Shown: one piece after another, positions 18,001 to 25,225 of the stretch
Numbering within the stretch: position 1 is the first letter of the stretch
Layout: each line of letters begins with the position of its first letter
Source: G963662605 sp963662605
Lineage (GTDB): Bacteria; Bacteroidota; Ignavibacteria; Ignavibacteriales; Ignavibacteriaceae
Direction of reading: 5' to 3'
DNA length: 64,000 nucleotides
Assembly: GCA_963662605.1 (NCBI GenBank)
Contig: OY759785.1
Span: 2,790,001-2,854,000 of the forward strand
Program-made: the position numbers and the translations under genes
The notes under the pieces: generated by a model
Seen by the model: the letters and a program-made list of their open reading frames with translations, nothing else
What the model was told of the DNA's origin: nothing
The model's database searches: none

Positions 18001-19624
18001 CTTCCCTGATCGGGTCAATAGGTGGATTAGTTACCTGTGCGAACAATTGTTTAAAGTACCTGAAAAGCGGCTGCGGACGTTCCGACAATACCGCGAGCGG
18101 TACGTCGGTACCCATTGAACCGATCGGCTCCTCACCTTTGATAGCCATCGGCGTAAGAATCGTGAAAATATTTTCTCTCGTATAGCCGAATATTTTCATT
18201 TTTTCGAAAACATTCTGGTGCTTTACCGAATGAACAAATACAGGCTCGGGAAGTTCTTCCAATTTTACTAAGTTGTCTTTAATCCATTCACCATAAGGAC
18301 GCCTTTTGGTTATCTGATTTTTAATTTCTTCGTCGGATACAATACGTTTTTGTTTCAAATCTACGAGAAACATATTACCCGGTTGGAGTTTTCCGCTGGA
18401 CTTGATATTTTCGGCAGGAATGTCAAGAACACCGGCTTCCGATGATAAGATAACCCTGTCGTCTTTGGTAATTAAATAGCGGGCAGGACGCAGGCCGTTC
18501 CTGTCAAGTGTTGCACCGATTTGAATTCCATCCGTGAACGCGATGGCTGCGGGGCCGTCCCACGGTTCCATCAGCATTGCATGATACTGATAAAAGGCTT
18601 TTCTGTCCTCATCCATGAGATCATTCTTCGAATACGCTTCGGGAATCATCATCATAATTGCATGCGGCAGGCTTCTTCCGCTCATAACAAGCAATTCAAG
18701 CACTGAATCAAACGTTGCAGAATCGCTCTGACCGTCCATAATAATCGGAAGCATTCGTTTGAGATCCTCGCCATAATATGGAGAATCCATAACGGCTTCT
18801 TTGGTTCTCATCCAGTTCTTATTTCCCTGCAAGGTGTTGATCTCGCCATTGTGCGCAATCATGCGGAACGGATGTGCAAGATCCCATGTGGGGAAAGTAT
18901 TTGTTGAAAATCGTAAGTGAACCATTGCAAGTGCCGAGGTCATATCCTTATCAAGCAAATCAGGATAATAATCGGTCAACTGCTCGGCAAGAAGCATACC
19001 TTTGTAGACAACAGTACGTGAAGAAAAGGAAGGGACATAATAGAGGCTTCTGTCAAGTTTTAATTCTTTTCTGATTCGATGATCAATCACTCTGCGGATG
19101 AGATAGAGTTTTCTTTCAAATTCATCCTGATTCTTTGTGGTATCTCCAGCGCCGATAAAACACTGCTTGATATACGGCTGAGTCAATTTTGCACCGTGAC
19201 CGGGAATGTTCGTGTTAGTAGGAACCTTTCTCCAGCCAAGAAACTTTTGATCTTCTTCAAGGATAATTTTTTCAATAATGTGTTCGCATGAACGGCGAAG
19301 TCCGGCATTTTGCGGCAAAAAGATGAAGCCGACACCATACTCACCTAACGCAGGCAATTCGACTTTTGATTCATAAGCAACTTTGCGCATGAATTCATCA
19401 GGCATTTGGATGAGAATTCCGCCGCCATCGCCGGTAGCAGGATCTGCGCCCACCGCACCGCGGTGTTCCAGATTTTTCATTAATTGAATTCCGTCATCAA
19501 CTATTTGACGGCTTTTGATGCCTTTAATATTAACAATGAAGCCGATTCCACAGGAATCTTTTTCTTGTTCGGGAGTATATAGCCCACTCCGGGCTGCATC
19601 TGTTATATTCTGAAGATTTACCAT
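15089..19624 (-). CDS. gltB: Glutamate synthase large (alpha) subunit
   Basis: A 1511-residue GOGAT large subunit. A 24-residue propeptide precedes Cys25 (DSCGIGF), which becomes the N-terminal nucleophile of the class II amidotransferase domain. The central domain follows, then the FMN-binding synthase domain with GEGGEDPSRF (about 920), KPGEGGQLPG (about 980) and GHDGGTGASP (about 1075). The 3Fe-4S ligands are in CIMMRKCHLNTCPVG (about 1143-1157). The C-terminal beta-helix GXGXG domain is complete (GGTVVVLG...GMSGG). Paired with gltD. Confidence 0.98.
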   Translation of the reverse strand: MVNLQNITDAARSGLYTPEQEKDSCGIGFIVNIKGIKSRQIVDDGIQLMKNLEHRGAVGADPATGDGGGILIQMPDEFMRKVAYESKVELPALGEYGVGFIFLPQNAGLRRSCEHIIEKIILEEDQKFLGWRKVPTNTNIPGHGAKLTQPYIKQCFIGAGDTTKNQDEFERKLYLIRRVIDHRIRKELKLDRSLYYVPSFSSRTVVYKGMLLAEQLTDYYPDLLDKDMTSALAMVHLRFSTNTFPTWDLAHPFRMIAHNGEINTLQGNKNWMRTKEAVMDSPYYGEDLKRMLPIIMDGQSDSATFDSVLELLVMSGRSLPHAIMMMIPEAYSKNDLMDEDRKAFYQYHAMLMEPWDGPAAIAFTDGIQIGATLDRNGLRPARYLITKDDRVILSSEAGVLDIPAENIKSSGKLQPGNMFLVDLKQKRIVSDEEIKNQITKRRPYGEWIKDNLVKLEELPEPVFVHSVKHQNVFEKMKIFGYTRENIFTILTPMAIKGEEPIGSMGTDVPLAVLSERPQPLFRYFKQLFAQVTNPPIDPIREELVMDMKTYVGPEQNLLDETPQHAHCLEINNPVISNTEIEKIRSISQGFFKAHTISILFKADKKRDMRTQLERICQEAVTSVTRGSTLLILSDRGVSQKYAPIPSLLALSAVHQALLAEGLRTRTSIILESGEPREVAHFALLYGYGVTAVNPYLVFETLSTLFKEGYLTGVSSYQEARKNFVKAVNKGLLKVFSKNGISTLSSYRGAQIFEVVGLDKEVVDTYFTGTASKIEGMSIEMIEEEALRRHYHAFDDMRDPNALLEGGIYRYRVDGEHHLWNPLTISKLQIATKNNDFKTFKEYTNLIDHQERHRVTLRSLLDFEYADTAVPIEEVEPAAEIVKRFSTGAMSFGSISWEAHTSLAAGMNKIGAKSNTGEGGEDPSRFVVLPEKENLRSAIKQVASGRFGVTANYLVNADELQIKMAQGAKPGEGGQLPGFKVDRIIGKTRHSLPGVTLISPPPHHDIYSIEDLKQLIYDLKNINPKARISVKLVSETGVGTIAAGVAKAHADHILISGHDGGTGASPISSIQYAGSPWELGLSETQQTLVLNGLRDRVYLAVDGQMKTGRDVVIGALLGAEEFGFATAPLVTQGCIMMRKCHLNTCPVGVATQDPELRAKFAGKPEYLINFMFFIAEEVRELMAKLGFRNFTEMIGNVDKLVEKRDYKHLKARGIDLSKILFKAEPVYKTELYRTQEQNHELESQIDYKFIELAQPALKKKKKVVIEEPVKNTYRSLGTLLSGEVARAYGDEGLPDDTITIKMNGIAGQSFGAFLASGITLDLTGQANDYVGKGLSGGKLIIKVPEKATYASNENIIAGNTCLYGATSGQAYVNGVVGERFGVRNSGAVAVVEGVGDHCCEYMTGGTVVVLGNTGRNFGAGMSGGIAYVYDVDLTFDKKINKGMVEIAEVTEQEDLDKILELIKLHHEYTKSKPAAHIIKNWETESARFVKVLPFEFKAALERMRLEQQEKIA

Positions 19625-19817
19625 CTGATAAAGTACCTTAAACTAAATTCCAATTCATTTTAATTGCGTTTCCGAATCCTTAAAAAAAATGATTTAGCGG
19701 AAAAAGAATGTAAATAATTTCGGCGGGAATGTCAAGAAAACTAATAATAAAAGTTTATAACTCAAAAAAGTTAAATAATTAAGAGATGAGCGGCAAACTA
19801 CTTTAACAGCACAAAAA

Positions 19818-19847
19818 AACCGCCACGGCTTTTAAACCATGGCGGTT
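19818..19847 (-). terminator. Terminator after the pilin-like gene
   Basis: Stem AACCGCC(A/T)(T/C)GG, 11 bp with one imperfect pair, arms at 19818-19828 and 19837-19847. On the minus strand it is followed by a run of seven T. It lies 63 nt past the stop of the small membrane-protein gene. Confidence 0.8.
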
Positions 19848-19910
19848 AAACTTTCACCCGCAAACCGGATTCACTACTCTATGCGGGCAGAATAATCTCA
19901 GCAGCGTAAC

Positions 19911-20291
19911 TTAGTTTGTCTTTGCTACAGTTATTGCAGTAGGTGTAACCGTTGCCGTGTGAACGAGTTTCGCCCCGCTATCTCCGTTTTCTTTTCCGGT
20001 TCCGGTTATGGTAACAGACTGAGCTGCTACGGTAATTGTATAAGATCCATTGGAATTACTTGCTAAACCAGTCGGAATTGTCCAGCCTGTAAAGGTATTC
20101 GCACCGCCGCCCATTGATGCGGGTTTTTTATAGTGCTGCTGTGCCATCGCACCCAAATTATTCAGGTCAGCAATAACCGCATTACGATTAGCATCAACTG
20201 AACTTGCATTAAAAAGGTTGATTCCTACAACAATAGCTATACCAACTATGATAACCCCGAGAACGATGAGAAGTAATTGCTGCTGACCCAT
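19911..20291 (-). CDS. Small membrane-anchored protein, pilin-like
   Basis: A 126-residue protein of unknown function. Residues 4-25 (LLLIVLGVIIVGIAIVVGI region) form one strong hydrophobic helix right after MGQQQ, with almost no charged lead. The rest is a Ser/Thr/Gly-rich, beta-type ectodomain with few charges. The arrangement resembles type IV pilin-like or pseudopilin subunits, with an N-terminal helix then an amphipathic part (DANRNAVIADLNNLGAMAQQHY). A canonical G-F/L-x4-E prepilin cleavage site is missing. It stands alone, with AAGGAT upstream of the ATG and its own terminator, as expected of an independently and perhaps highly expressed gene. Confidence 0.7.
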   Translation of the reverse strand: MGQQQLLLIVLGVIIVGIAIVVGINLFNASSVDANRNAVIADLNNLGAMAQQHYKKPASMGGGANTFTGWTIPTGLASNSNGSYTITVAAQSVTITGTGKENGDSGAKLVHTATVTPTAITVAKTN

Positions 20292-20541
20292 AAACGATCC
20301 TTTATATTATGTATGTTGTTAGAGCACTTAAAAAGTACATTACTCACTCTATACTTTTTATTAAAATCCCGTTTAAAATATAATTTGGCTTTATAATTAA
20401 AATAACTTAATAAATTTGTGACTTAAGCACAACCTAAATTTTATTTTTTTTAATGATAAGTAAACATATGGAAATATTCGGGGCGTAGGGTAGGTTTTCG
20501 ACGAACAGCGGGTTATTGACGGTGAATTTTTTAGAAAAGGA

Positions 20542-20567
20542 TATGCGGCAGTAAAAACTGCCGCATA
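20542..20567 (-). terminator. Hairpin terminator after rubrerythrin gene
   Basis: Perfect 10-bp stem TATGCGGCAG (20542-20551) with CTGCCGCATA (20558-20567) and a 6-nt loop, 9 nt past the stop. The T-tract on the minus strand is interrupted (TCCTTTTCT), so efficiency is uncertain. Confidence 0.65.
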
Positions 20568-20576
20568 CAAGGTGTG

Positions 20577-21083
20577 TTAAAATTCTTTGTATTTATCTTT
20601 TTTGAGCTTGCATACCGGGCATTCATCCGGTGCTTCGGGACCAATATGAGTATGGCCGCAAACCGGACAAACCCATACTTTCTCATCGGCTATGTCTTTT
20701 CCCTGCTCAACCTGAGCTTTAGCATCATTATACATTACTTCATGTATCTTTTCAGCCTCCACTGCATAATGAATTGAACGCTGAGCAGTTTTCTCGTTCT
20801 GTAATTCGGCAACAACGGCAAACGCCGGATACATTTCATCAACTTCGTAATTTTCACCGCCGGCAGCGGCTCCAAGATTTTCCGCGGTCGAATGAATATT
20901 CTCCAACGCACGGAAATGATTCGTGGCGTGAACTCTTTCCGCGTATGCAATTGCGCGGAATAGTTTTGCAACTTTCGGGAATCCTTCCCGCTCTGCCTTC
21001 TCAGCATAGATTGTGTATTTCATGTGTGCCTGGCTTTCGCCGGCGAATGCAGCTTCCAAATTTGCCTTGGTCATTGCTCTCAT
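20577..21083 (-). CDS. rbr: Rubrerythrin
   Basis: A cytoplasmic non-haem di-iron peroxidase that reduces H2O2 in anaerobes and microaerophiles. The N-terminal ferritin-like four-helix domain has iron-ligand motifs ESQAHMKY (about 16-23) and EAEKIHE (about 115-121). The C-terminal rubredoxin-like domain has two knuckles, CPVCGHTH and CPVCKLKK (about 139-164). At 168 residues the length is typical. AAGGAG lies about 9 nt before the ATG at 21083. It points to an organism that meets oxygen only at low levels. Confidence 0.95.
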   Translation of the reverse strand: MRAMTKANLEAAFAGESQAHMKYTIYAEKAEREGFPKVAKLFRAIAYAERVHATNHFRALENIHSTAENLGAAAGGENYEVDEMYPAFAVVAELQNEKTAQRSIHYAVEAEKIHEVMYNDAKAQVEQGKDIADEKVWVCPVCGHTHIGPEAPDECPVCKLKKDKYKEF

Positions 21084-21099
21084 AAAGCATCTCCTTCAA

Positions 21100-21930
21100 T
21101 TATGTATGTGAAACAGGATATGATCCTAATATTTTAATATACGGGGCGATTTCTTCAAGATGATTGATAGCCTTCTTACATGTACTGTCATTCATCGAAC
21201 CGAAAAAGTCCACATAAAAATAATATTCAAATGGTTTTGTTTTTAATGGACGCGATTCAATCTTCGTCAGGTTAATGTCTCGCAGCGTAAAAACGCTTAA
21301 CACTTTAAAAAGGCTGCCGGGTTCATTCGGCAATGAAAACACGATTGAGGTCTTGATCTTATCTGATTTGTTAATCACTCTTTTTTTAGAGAGGATAAGG
21401 AACCGGGTATAGTTTTCCGGTTCATCCTGAATGGATTTTTTAAGAATATTCAATCCGTAACTTTTCGCGCTGAACTCCGAAGCGATCGCCGCAGCATCTT
21501 TCATTGTATTCTTGCTGACATACATAACGCTGCCCGCGGTATCATAGTACTCAATTTTTTCTGTCTGTTTTAGAGAAGCAAGAAATTTATCACATTGCAT
21601 CAAAGCCGACGGATGCGAATAGATTCTTTTAATATTCTTGAGCTGCACGCCCGGAAATGCAATTAATGCGTGAGCAATACGATGATTGTACTCTCCGACA
21701 ATATGCAGATTATACTGCTGTAAATAGTCGTAATTCTTGTATAGGCTTCCGGCAAGTGTATTTTCAATCGGAATAACTCCGTAATTAACCTTGCCCCTTT
21801 TTACTGCGATAAAAACGTCTTCAAATCCGTGACATGGGTATGATTTCGCGTTACCTTTGAAATACTTCATCCCTGCTTCTTCGGAATACGCTCCGTATTC
21901 GCCTTGAAAAGCAAAAATTATCTGCGCCAT
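21100..21930 (-). CDS. pheA: Prephenate dehydratase
   Basis: Converts prephenate to phenylpyruvate for Phe synthesis. The 276 residues split into a catalytic domain (FAFQGEYGAYSEEA at the start, IPIENTLAGS near 56, NYTRFLIL with the TRF motif near 172) and a C-terminal ACT domain with the ESRP motif (KIESRPLK near 230), which binds Phe for feedback inhibition. No chorismate mutase domain is attached; that activity is fused to AroC across the divergent promoter region. It is transcribed away from the aroF operon from a 58-nt gap to that operon's leader ORF. Confidence 0.96.
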   Translation of the reverse strand: MAQIIFAFQGEYGAYSEEAGMKYFKGNAKSYPCHGFEDVFIAVKRGKVNYGVIPIENTLAGSLYKNYDYLQQYNLHIVGEYNHRIAHALIAFPGVQLKNIKRIYSHPSALMQCDKFLASLKQTEKIEYYDTAGSVMYVSKNTMKDAAAIASEFSAKSYGLNILKKSIQDEPENYTRFLILSKKRVINKSDKIKTSIVFSLPNEPGSLFKVLSVFTLRDINLTKIESRPLKTKPFEYYFYVDFFGSMNDSTCKKAINHLEEIAPYIKILGSYPVSHT

Positions 21931-21933
21931 AAA

Positions 21934-21962
21934 TTGTTTTTATTTCTTTTTTGTCGTATATT
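21934..21962 (+). promoter_or_regulatory. Promoter of the aroF-aroC-tyrA operon
   Basis: TTGTTT at 21934-21939, a 17-nt spacer and TATATT at 21957-21962. The predicted start of transcription near 21969 places the leader-peptide ATG about 20 nt into the transcript, as usual for attenuated operons. Confidence 0.55.
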
Positions 21963-21988
21963 TTTAATAGTAAATACATTTTACCGTA

Positions 21989-22057
21989 ATGAAAAATAAA
22001 AATACAAAAAAATCCGAATACTTTCCCTTTTTTAGATATTTTAAATCTACCCGGTGA
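21989..22057 (+). CDS. Phe/Tyr leader peptide (attenuator peptide)
   Basis: A 22-residue ORF. The core at codons 11-18 reads YFPFFRYF, so seven of eight codons are Phe or Tyr apart from one Pro and one Arg (five aromatic-rich positions UAC/UUU/UAU). It ends KSTR and a TGA stop at 22055-22057. It sits between a promoter and a terminator hairpin ahead of the DAHP synthase gene. Its build parallels pheL of enterobacteria: stalling of the ribosome at Phe/Tyr codons when the charged tRNAs are scarce would leave the region after the stop codon free. A Shine-Dalgarno is not obvious. Confidence 0.85.
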   Translation: MKNKNTKKSEYFPFFRYFKSTR

Positions 22058-22059
22058 GT

Positions 22060-22112
22060 AGTAGTTATTAAATAGCACAACCCCTTTTAGTAACTACTAT
22101 GAGGGGTTTTTT
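22060..22112 (+). promoter_or_regulatory. Phe/Tyr transcription attenuator (antiterminator plus terminator)
   Basis: The terminator stem is AACCCCT (22079-22085) with AGGGGTT (22102-22108), then six T (22107-22112). A competing pairing exists: AGTAGTTATTA (22060-22070) with TAGTAACTACT (22088-22098), 11 bp with one G-U, which ties up the terminator loop. A ribosome that reaches the leader stop at 22057 covers 22060-22070 and lets the terminator form. One stalled at the Phe/Tyr codons (22019-22042) leaves the antiterminator free. Confidence 0.8.
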
Positions 22113-22130
22113 AGTTTAAAGGAGACTATC

Positions 22131-23135
22131 ATGGTTATCGTAATGGAAAGAAACGCACCTCAGGAACAAGTTGATTCTGTGGTCGAAAGAATTGGTGAAA
22201 TTGGAGCAAAGGCACACCCTGTTATAGGCGAAGAGCGTACGATTATCGGCGTTATCGGAGATGAAAGAAAGTTTGACGAAGGGATGTTCAGATCCCTGCC
22301 CGGAGTTGAAAACGTTATGCGGATACTCCAGCCGTTCAAATTAGTCAGCCGTGAATTCAAAAAAGATGCGACTACTATTAAAATCGGTGACGTAAACTAC
22401 GGTGCCGAAAATAAATTCCTGATCGCAGGTCCTTGTTCCGTTGAAAATGAGGATCAGATTATTAAAGCCGCAGAAGGTGTTAAAGCCGCCGGAGGAAATC
22501 TTTTCCGCGGCGGAGCTTATAAGCCAAGAACAAACCCGTATCACTTCCAGGGTCTTGGATTTGAAGGCCTTAAACTATTACAAAAAGCTAAACAAGCGAC
22601 CGGACTACCAATCGTAACCGAAGTTGTTGAAGCAGGTGACGTTGAGCTGGTTGGCGAATACTGCGACGTATTCCAAATCGGAACACGTAACATGCAGAAC
22701 TACCGACTCTTGAAAGCTGTCGGAAAGACTCAAACACCAGTATTGTTAAAACGCGGTATGTCGGCTACGCTTCAGGAATTCCTGATGTGCGCTGAATATA
22801 TCATGGCAGAAGGAAATCATCAGGTTATCCTCTGTGAACGCGGTATCAGAACTTTTGTTGAATATACCCGCAACACACTCGATTTGAACATCGTACCGGT
22901 TATTAAAAAATTATCACACCTCCCTATCGTCGTTGATCCGAGCCACGGTACGGGTCGCCGTGACATTGTGACCGCAATGGGACTCGCAGGAATTGCTGCC
23001 GGAGCCGACGGTTTGATTGTCGAAGTACACCCGCATCCGGAAAAATCCGTTTCAGATGCCGACCAGACTCTTTCATTTGAAGCTTATGCTCAATTGGTAA
23101 GTAAAGTCCGCAAAATTGAAGCAGCATTAGCGTAA
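22131..23135 (+). CDS. aroF: 3-deoxy-7-phosphoheptulonate (DAHP) synthase, Phe/Tyr-controlled copy
   Basis: First step of the shikimate pathway: PEP and erythrose 4-phosphate to DAHP. At 334 residues it is a type I-beta enzyme with an N-terminal ferredoxin-like regulatory domain (residues 1-70, MVIVMERNAPQEQVD start) and a TIM barrel. Signatures include AGPCSVENEDQI (about 101), GGAYKPRTNPYHFQG (about 127), QIGTRNMQNY (about 182), KRGM (about 204) and DPSHGTGRR (about 270). GGAG lies 7 nt before the ATG. It is the first structural gene after the Phe/Tyr attenuator. A paralogue of nearly equal length lies in the trp operon. Confidence 0.96.
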   Translation: MVIVMERNAPQEQVDSVVERIGEIGAKAHPVIGEERTIIGVIGDERKFDEGMFRSLPGVENVMRILQPFKLVSREFKKDATTIKIGDVNYGAENKFLIAGPCSVENEDQIIKAAEGVKAAGGNLFRGGAYKPRTNPYHFQGLGFEGLKLLQKAKQATGLPIVTEVVEAGDVELVGEYCDVFQIGTRNMQNYRLLKAVGKTQTPVLLKRGMSATLQEFLMCAEYIMAEGNHQVILCERGIRTFVEYTRNTLDLNIVPVIKKLSHLPIVVDPSHGTGRRDIVTAMGLAGIAAGADGLIVEVHPHPEKSVSDADQTLSFEAYAQLVSKVRKIEAALA

Positions 23136-23144
23136 GGAGGTACA

Positions 23145-24491
23145 GTGGCTGGCAGTGTTTTTGGAGATTGTTTCAGGTTAATGACTTTTGGCGAAAGCCA
23201 CGGCACTGCCGTTGGAGTCGTAATTGACGGACTGCAGCCTAATCTTGAAATAGATGTCTCTGAAATCCAAAAGGAGTTGGACCGAAGAAAACCCGGACAG
23301 AGTTCAATTACTACACAGCGCAAAGAATCCGACACCGTTGAAATTCTTTCGGGAATCTTCGAAGGGAAAACAACGGGTACACCTATTTGCATGCTTGTCC
23401 GAAATGAAGATCAGAAATCAAAAGATTACGGCCATATTAAAGATGTGTTCAGACCCGGTCATGCCGGTTATACCTTCCTGAAAAAATACGGCATTTATGA
23501 TTATCGCGGCGGCGGACGTGCTTCCGGGCGCGAAACTATTTCACGAGTTGCTGCCGGAGCAGTTGCTAAACAGCTTTTACAAAAAAGAAATATTAAAATC
23601 CTCGCGTATGTTAAGAGTGTCGGCAATGTTGAAATGCAGACCTTTAATGAAGCTGAGATTGAAAACAATATTGTCAGAACTCCCGATCCGGTAGCCGCCG
23701 AGAAAATGATTGAGCTGATACACGAAGCCCGGAAGGACGGTGATTCAGTCGGCGGCATCGTTGAACTTAGAATTGAAGGCGTTAAACCCGGAATCGGCGA
23801 ACCTGTTTTCGATAAACTTGAAGCAGAACTTGCTAAAGCCTGCTTATCAATCGGTGCTGTAAAGGGATTTGAAATCGGCGACGGTTTTGCTTCAGCTAAA
23901 ATGCGCGGCAGTGAATGCAATGATGAGTTTTATATTGATGCAGACACTAAAGAAGTCGCCACACGAACAAATCATACCGGCGGCATTCAAGGCGGCATTT
24001 CAAACGGCATGGACATTATTGCCCGTGTAGCAATTAAACCGACTGCATCCATTCAGAAAAAGCAGATGAGCGTTTCTACTTCCGGTGAAGAAGTTGAATT
24101 TATCACTAAAGGCAGACATGATCCCTGTATCTGTCCGCGTGTTGTTCCGGTAATTGAAGCAATGGCAGCTTTAGTACTCATAGATCTCATAATGCTTCAG
24201 GAACAAACTGCTGAACCGCCCTTAGCTTTGGGTGAAGTACGAACCCGCATTGATCTGCTTGATCAGCAATTGCTTCTTGTTCTTGCTGCACGCGAACAAC
24301 TTGTACTGCAGATTGCCAGAATCAAAAAACAGACCGGTAAAGATGTATATGACAGCGGACGCGAAAAAATTGTAACGGAGCAATGGGCCGCGAGTGCAAG
24401 ACAACTCGGTTTAAATGAAGAGTTAGTTTTAAAGATCAAGGAAATGATTCTCCACCATTCTAAATCACTTCAGTATCTGGATACGTTATGA
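23145..24491 (+). CDS. aroC: Chorismate synthase fused to chorismate mutase (AroC-AroQ)
   Basis: The 448 residues hold two activities. Residues 1 to about 350 are an FMN-dependent chorismate synthase: GESHGTAVGVVIDG, RPGHAGYTF, DYRGGGRASGRET, and RHDPCICPR near 330. Residues about 361-448 are an AroQ-class chorismate mutase: RIDLLDQQLL, an AAREQL Arg, a KKQTGK Lys, the DSGREKIV segment with Arg and Glu, and HHSKSLQ with Ser and Gln. All the active-site positions of the E. coli mutase domain have counterparts. The start is GTG at 23145, with AAGGAGG 5 nt upstream. The fusion would turn EPSP into prephenate in one polypeptide, feeding tyrA (overlap 4 nt) and pheA. The reading frame is continuous through the junction. 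Confidence 0.95.
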   Translation: MAGSVFGDCFRLMTFGESHGTAVGVVIDGLQPNLEIDVSEIQKELDRRKPGQSSITTQRKESDTVEILSGIFEGKTTGTPICMLVRNEDQKSKDYGHIKDVFRPGHAGYTFLKKYGIYDYRGGGRASGRETISRVAAGAVAKQLLQKRNIKILAYVKSVGNVEMQTFNEAEIENNIVRTPDPVAAEKMIELIHEARKDGDSVGGIVELRIEGVKPGIGEPVFDKLEAELAKACLSIGAVKGFEIGDGFASAKMRGSECNDEFYIDADTKEVATRTNHTGGIQGGISNGMDIIARVAIKPTASIQKKQMSVSTSGEEVEFITKGRHDPCICPRVVPVIEAMAALVLIDLIMLQEQTAEPPLALGEVRTRIDLLDQQLLLVLAAREQLVLQIARIKKQTGKDVYDSGREKIVTEQWAASARQLGLNEELVLKIKEMILHHSKSLQYLDTL

Positions 24492-25198
24492 TAAAGGCTG
24501 CGATAATCGGCTACGGCAGATTCGGTGAGTTATTCAAAAAGCATCAATCCGGTTATTTTGAGTTTATCACGTACCGTCGTAGTATGCCCGAAGATAAAAT
24601 CAAAGAATTCTTCGAACAGCTTCCGTCCTGTGAGTATGTGTTTTTCAGTGTGCCGATTTCTGCGATGGAAACATCATCACTCGCAGTCAAAGGTTACATA
24701 AATCCTGCTTCAACCCTGATTGATTTATGTTCTGTCAAGGAATATCCGATTGAAGTGCTCCGGAAACACTTTCCTCAGAATGAAGTAATCGGTGCTCATC
24801 CCCTATTCGGGCCCGAAAGTGCGGCGAACGGTTTTAACGGACATCAAATCATTACTGCAAAACCCGACCATGATTCTCCGCGATATGCACAACTCAAAGC
24901 AATTTGGGAAGGACTCGGCGTTTCGGTTATCGAAATGACTGCCGAAGAACACGACCGCCAGATGGCATGGACATTATGCCTCACACAATTTATCGGAAGA
25001 GGTCTGAGTACTCTGCCGCTACCTGAAAATGGTATTGGAACTAAAGGCTATTTTGATTTACTTGCTATTGTTCGCAGAGCGGAAGCCGATACTATTCAAC
25101 TTTTTAACGACATGAACAAATACAACAGATTCAGCGTTGAAATGCGCGAAGCAGTTGCCAAAAGATTTAACGAGTTGAATAAACAGTTCCCCGCATAA
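24488..25198 (+). CDS. tyrA: Prephenate dehydrogenase (compact)
   Basis: Converts prephenate to 4-hydroxyphenylpyruvate for Tyr synthesis. The Rossmann start IIGYGRFGELF (residues about 5-15) is present, with GAHPLFGPESA (about 98-108), the family's substrate-binding stretch with catalytic His, near the middle. At 236 residues it is short: the C-terminal dimer domain is reduced and no ACT domain follows, so feedback control by Tyr through an ACT domain is absent. The ATGA overlap with aroC-aroQ implies coupled translation. No clear terminator follows. Confidence 0.9.
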   Translation: MIKAAIIGYGRFGELFKKHQSGYFEFITYRRSMPEDKIKEFFEQLPSCEYVFFSVPISAMETSSLAVKGYINPASTLIDLCSVKEYPIEVLRKHFPQNEVIGAHPLFGPESAANGFNGHQIITAKPDHDSPRYAQLKAIWEGLGVSVIEMTAEEHDRQMAWTLCLTQFIGRGLSTLPLPENGIGTKGYFDLLAIVRRAEADTIQLFNDMNKYNRFSVEMREAVAKRFNELNKQFPA

Positions 25199-25225
25199 CA
25201 TACAATTTCATTTTTTGAGATTTTT

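Noticed and set aside
11053..20319. Shared 17-mer TATATTATGTATGTTGT at 11053 and 20303
   Set aside because: AT-rich; chance matches of this length are plausible in 64 kb. One copy is at a plus-strand promoter, the other in the upstream region of a minus-strand gene, so no common role.
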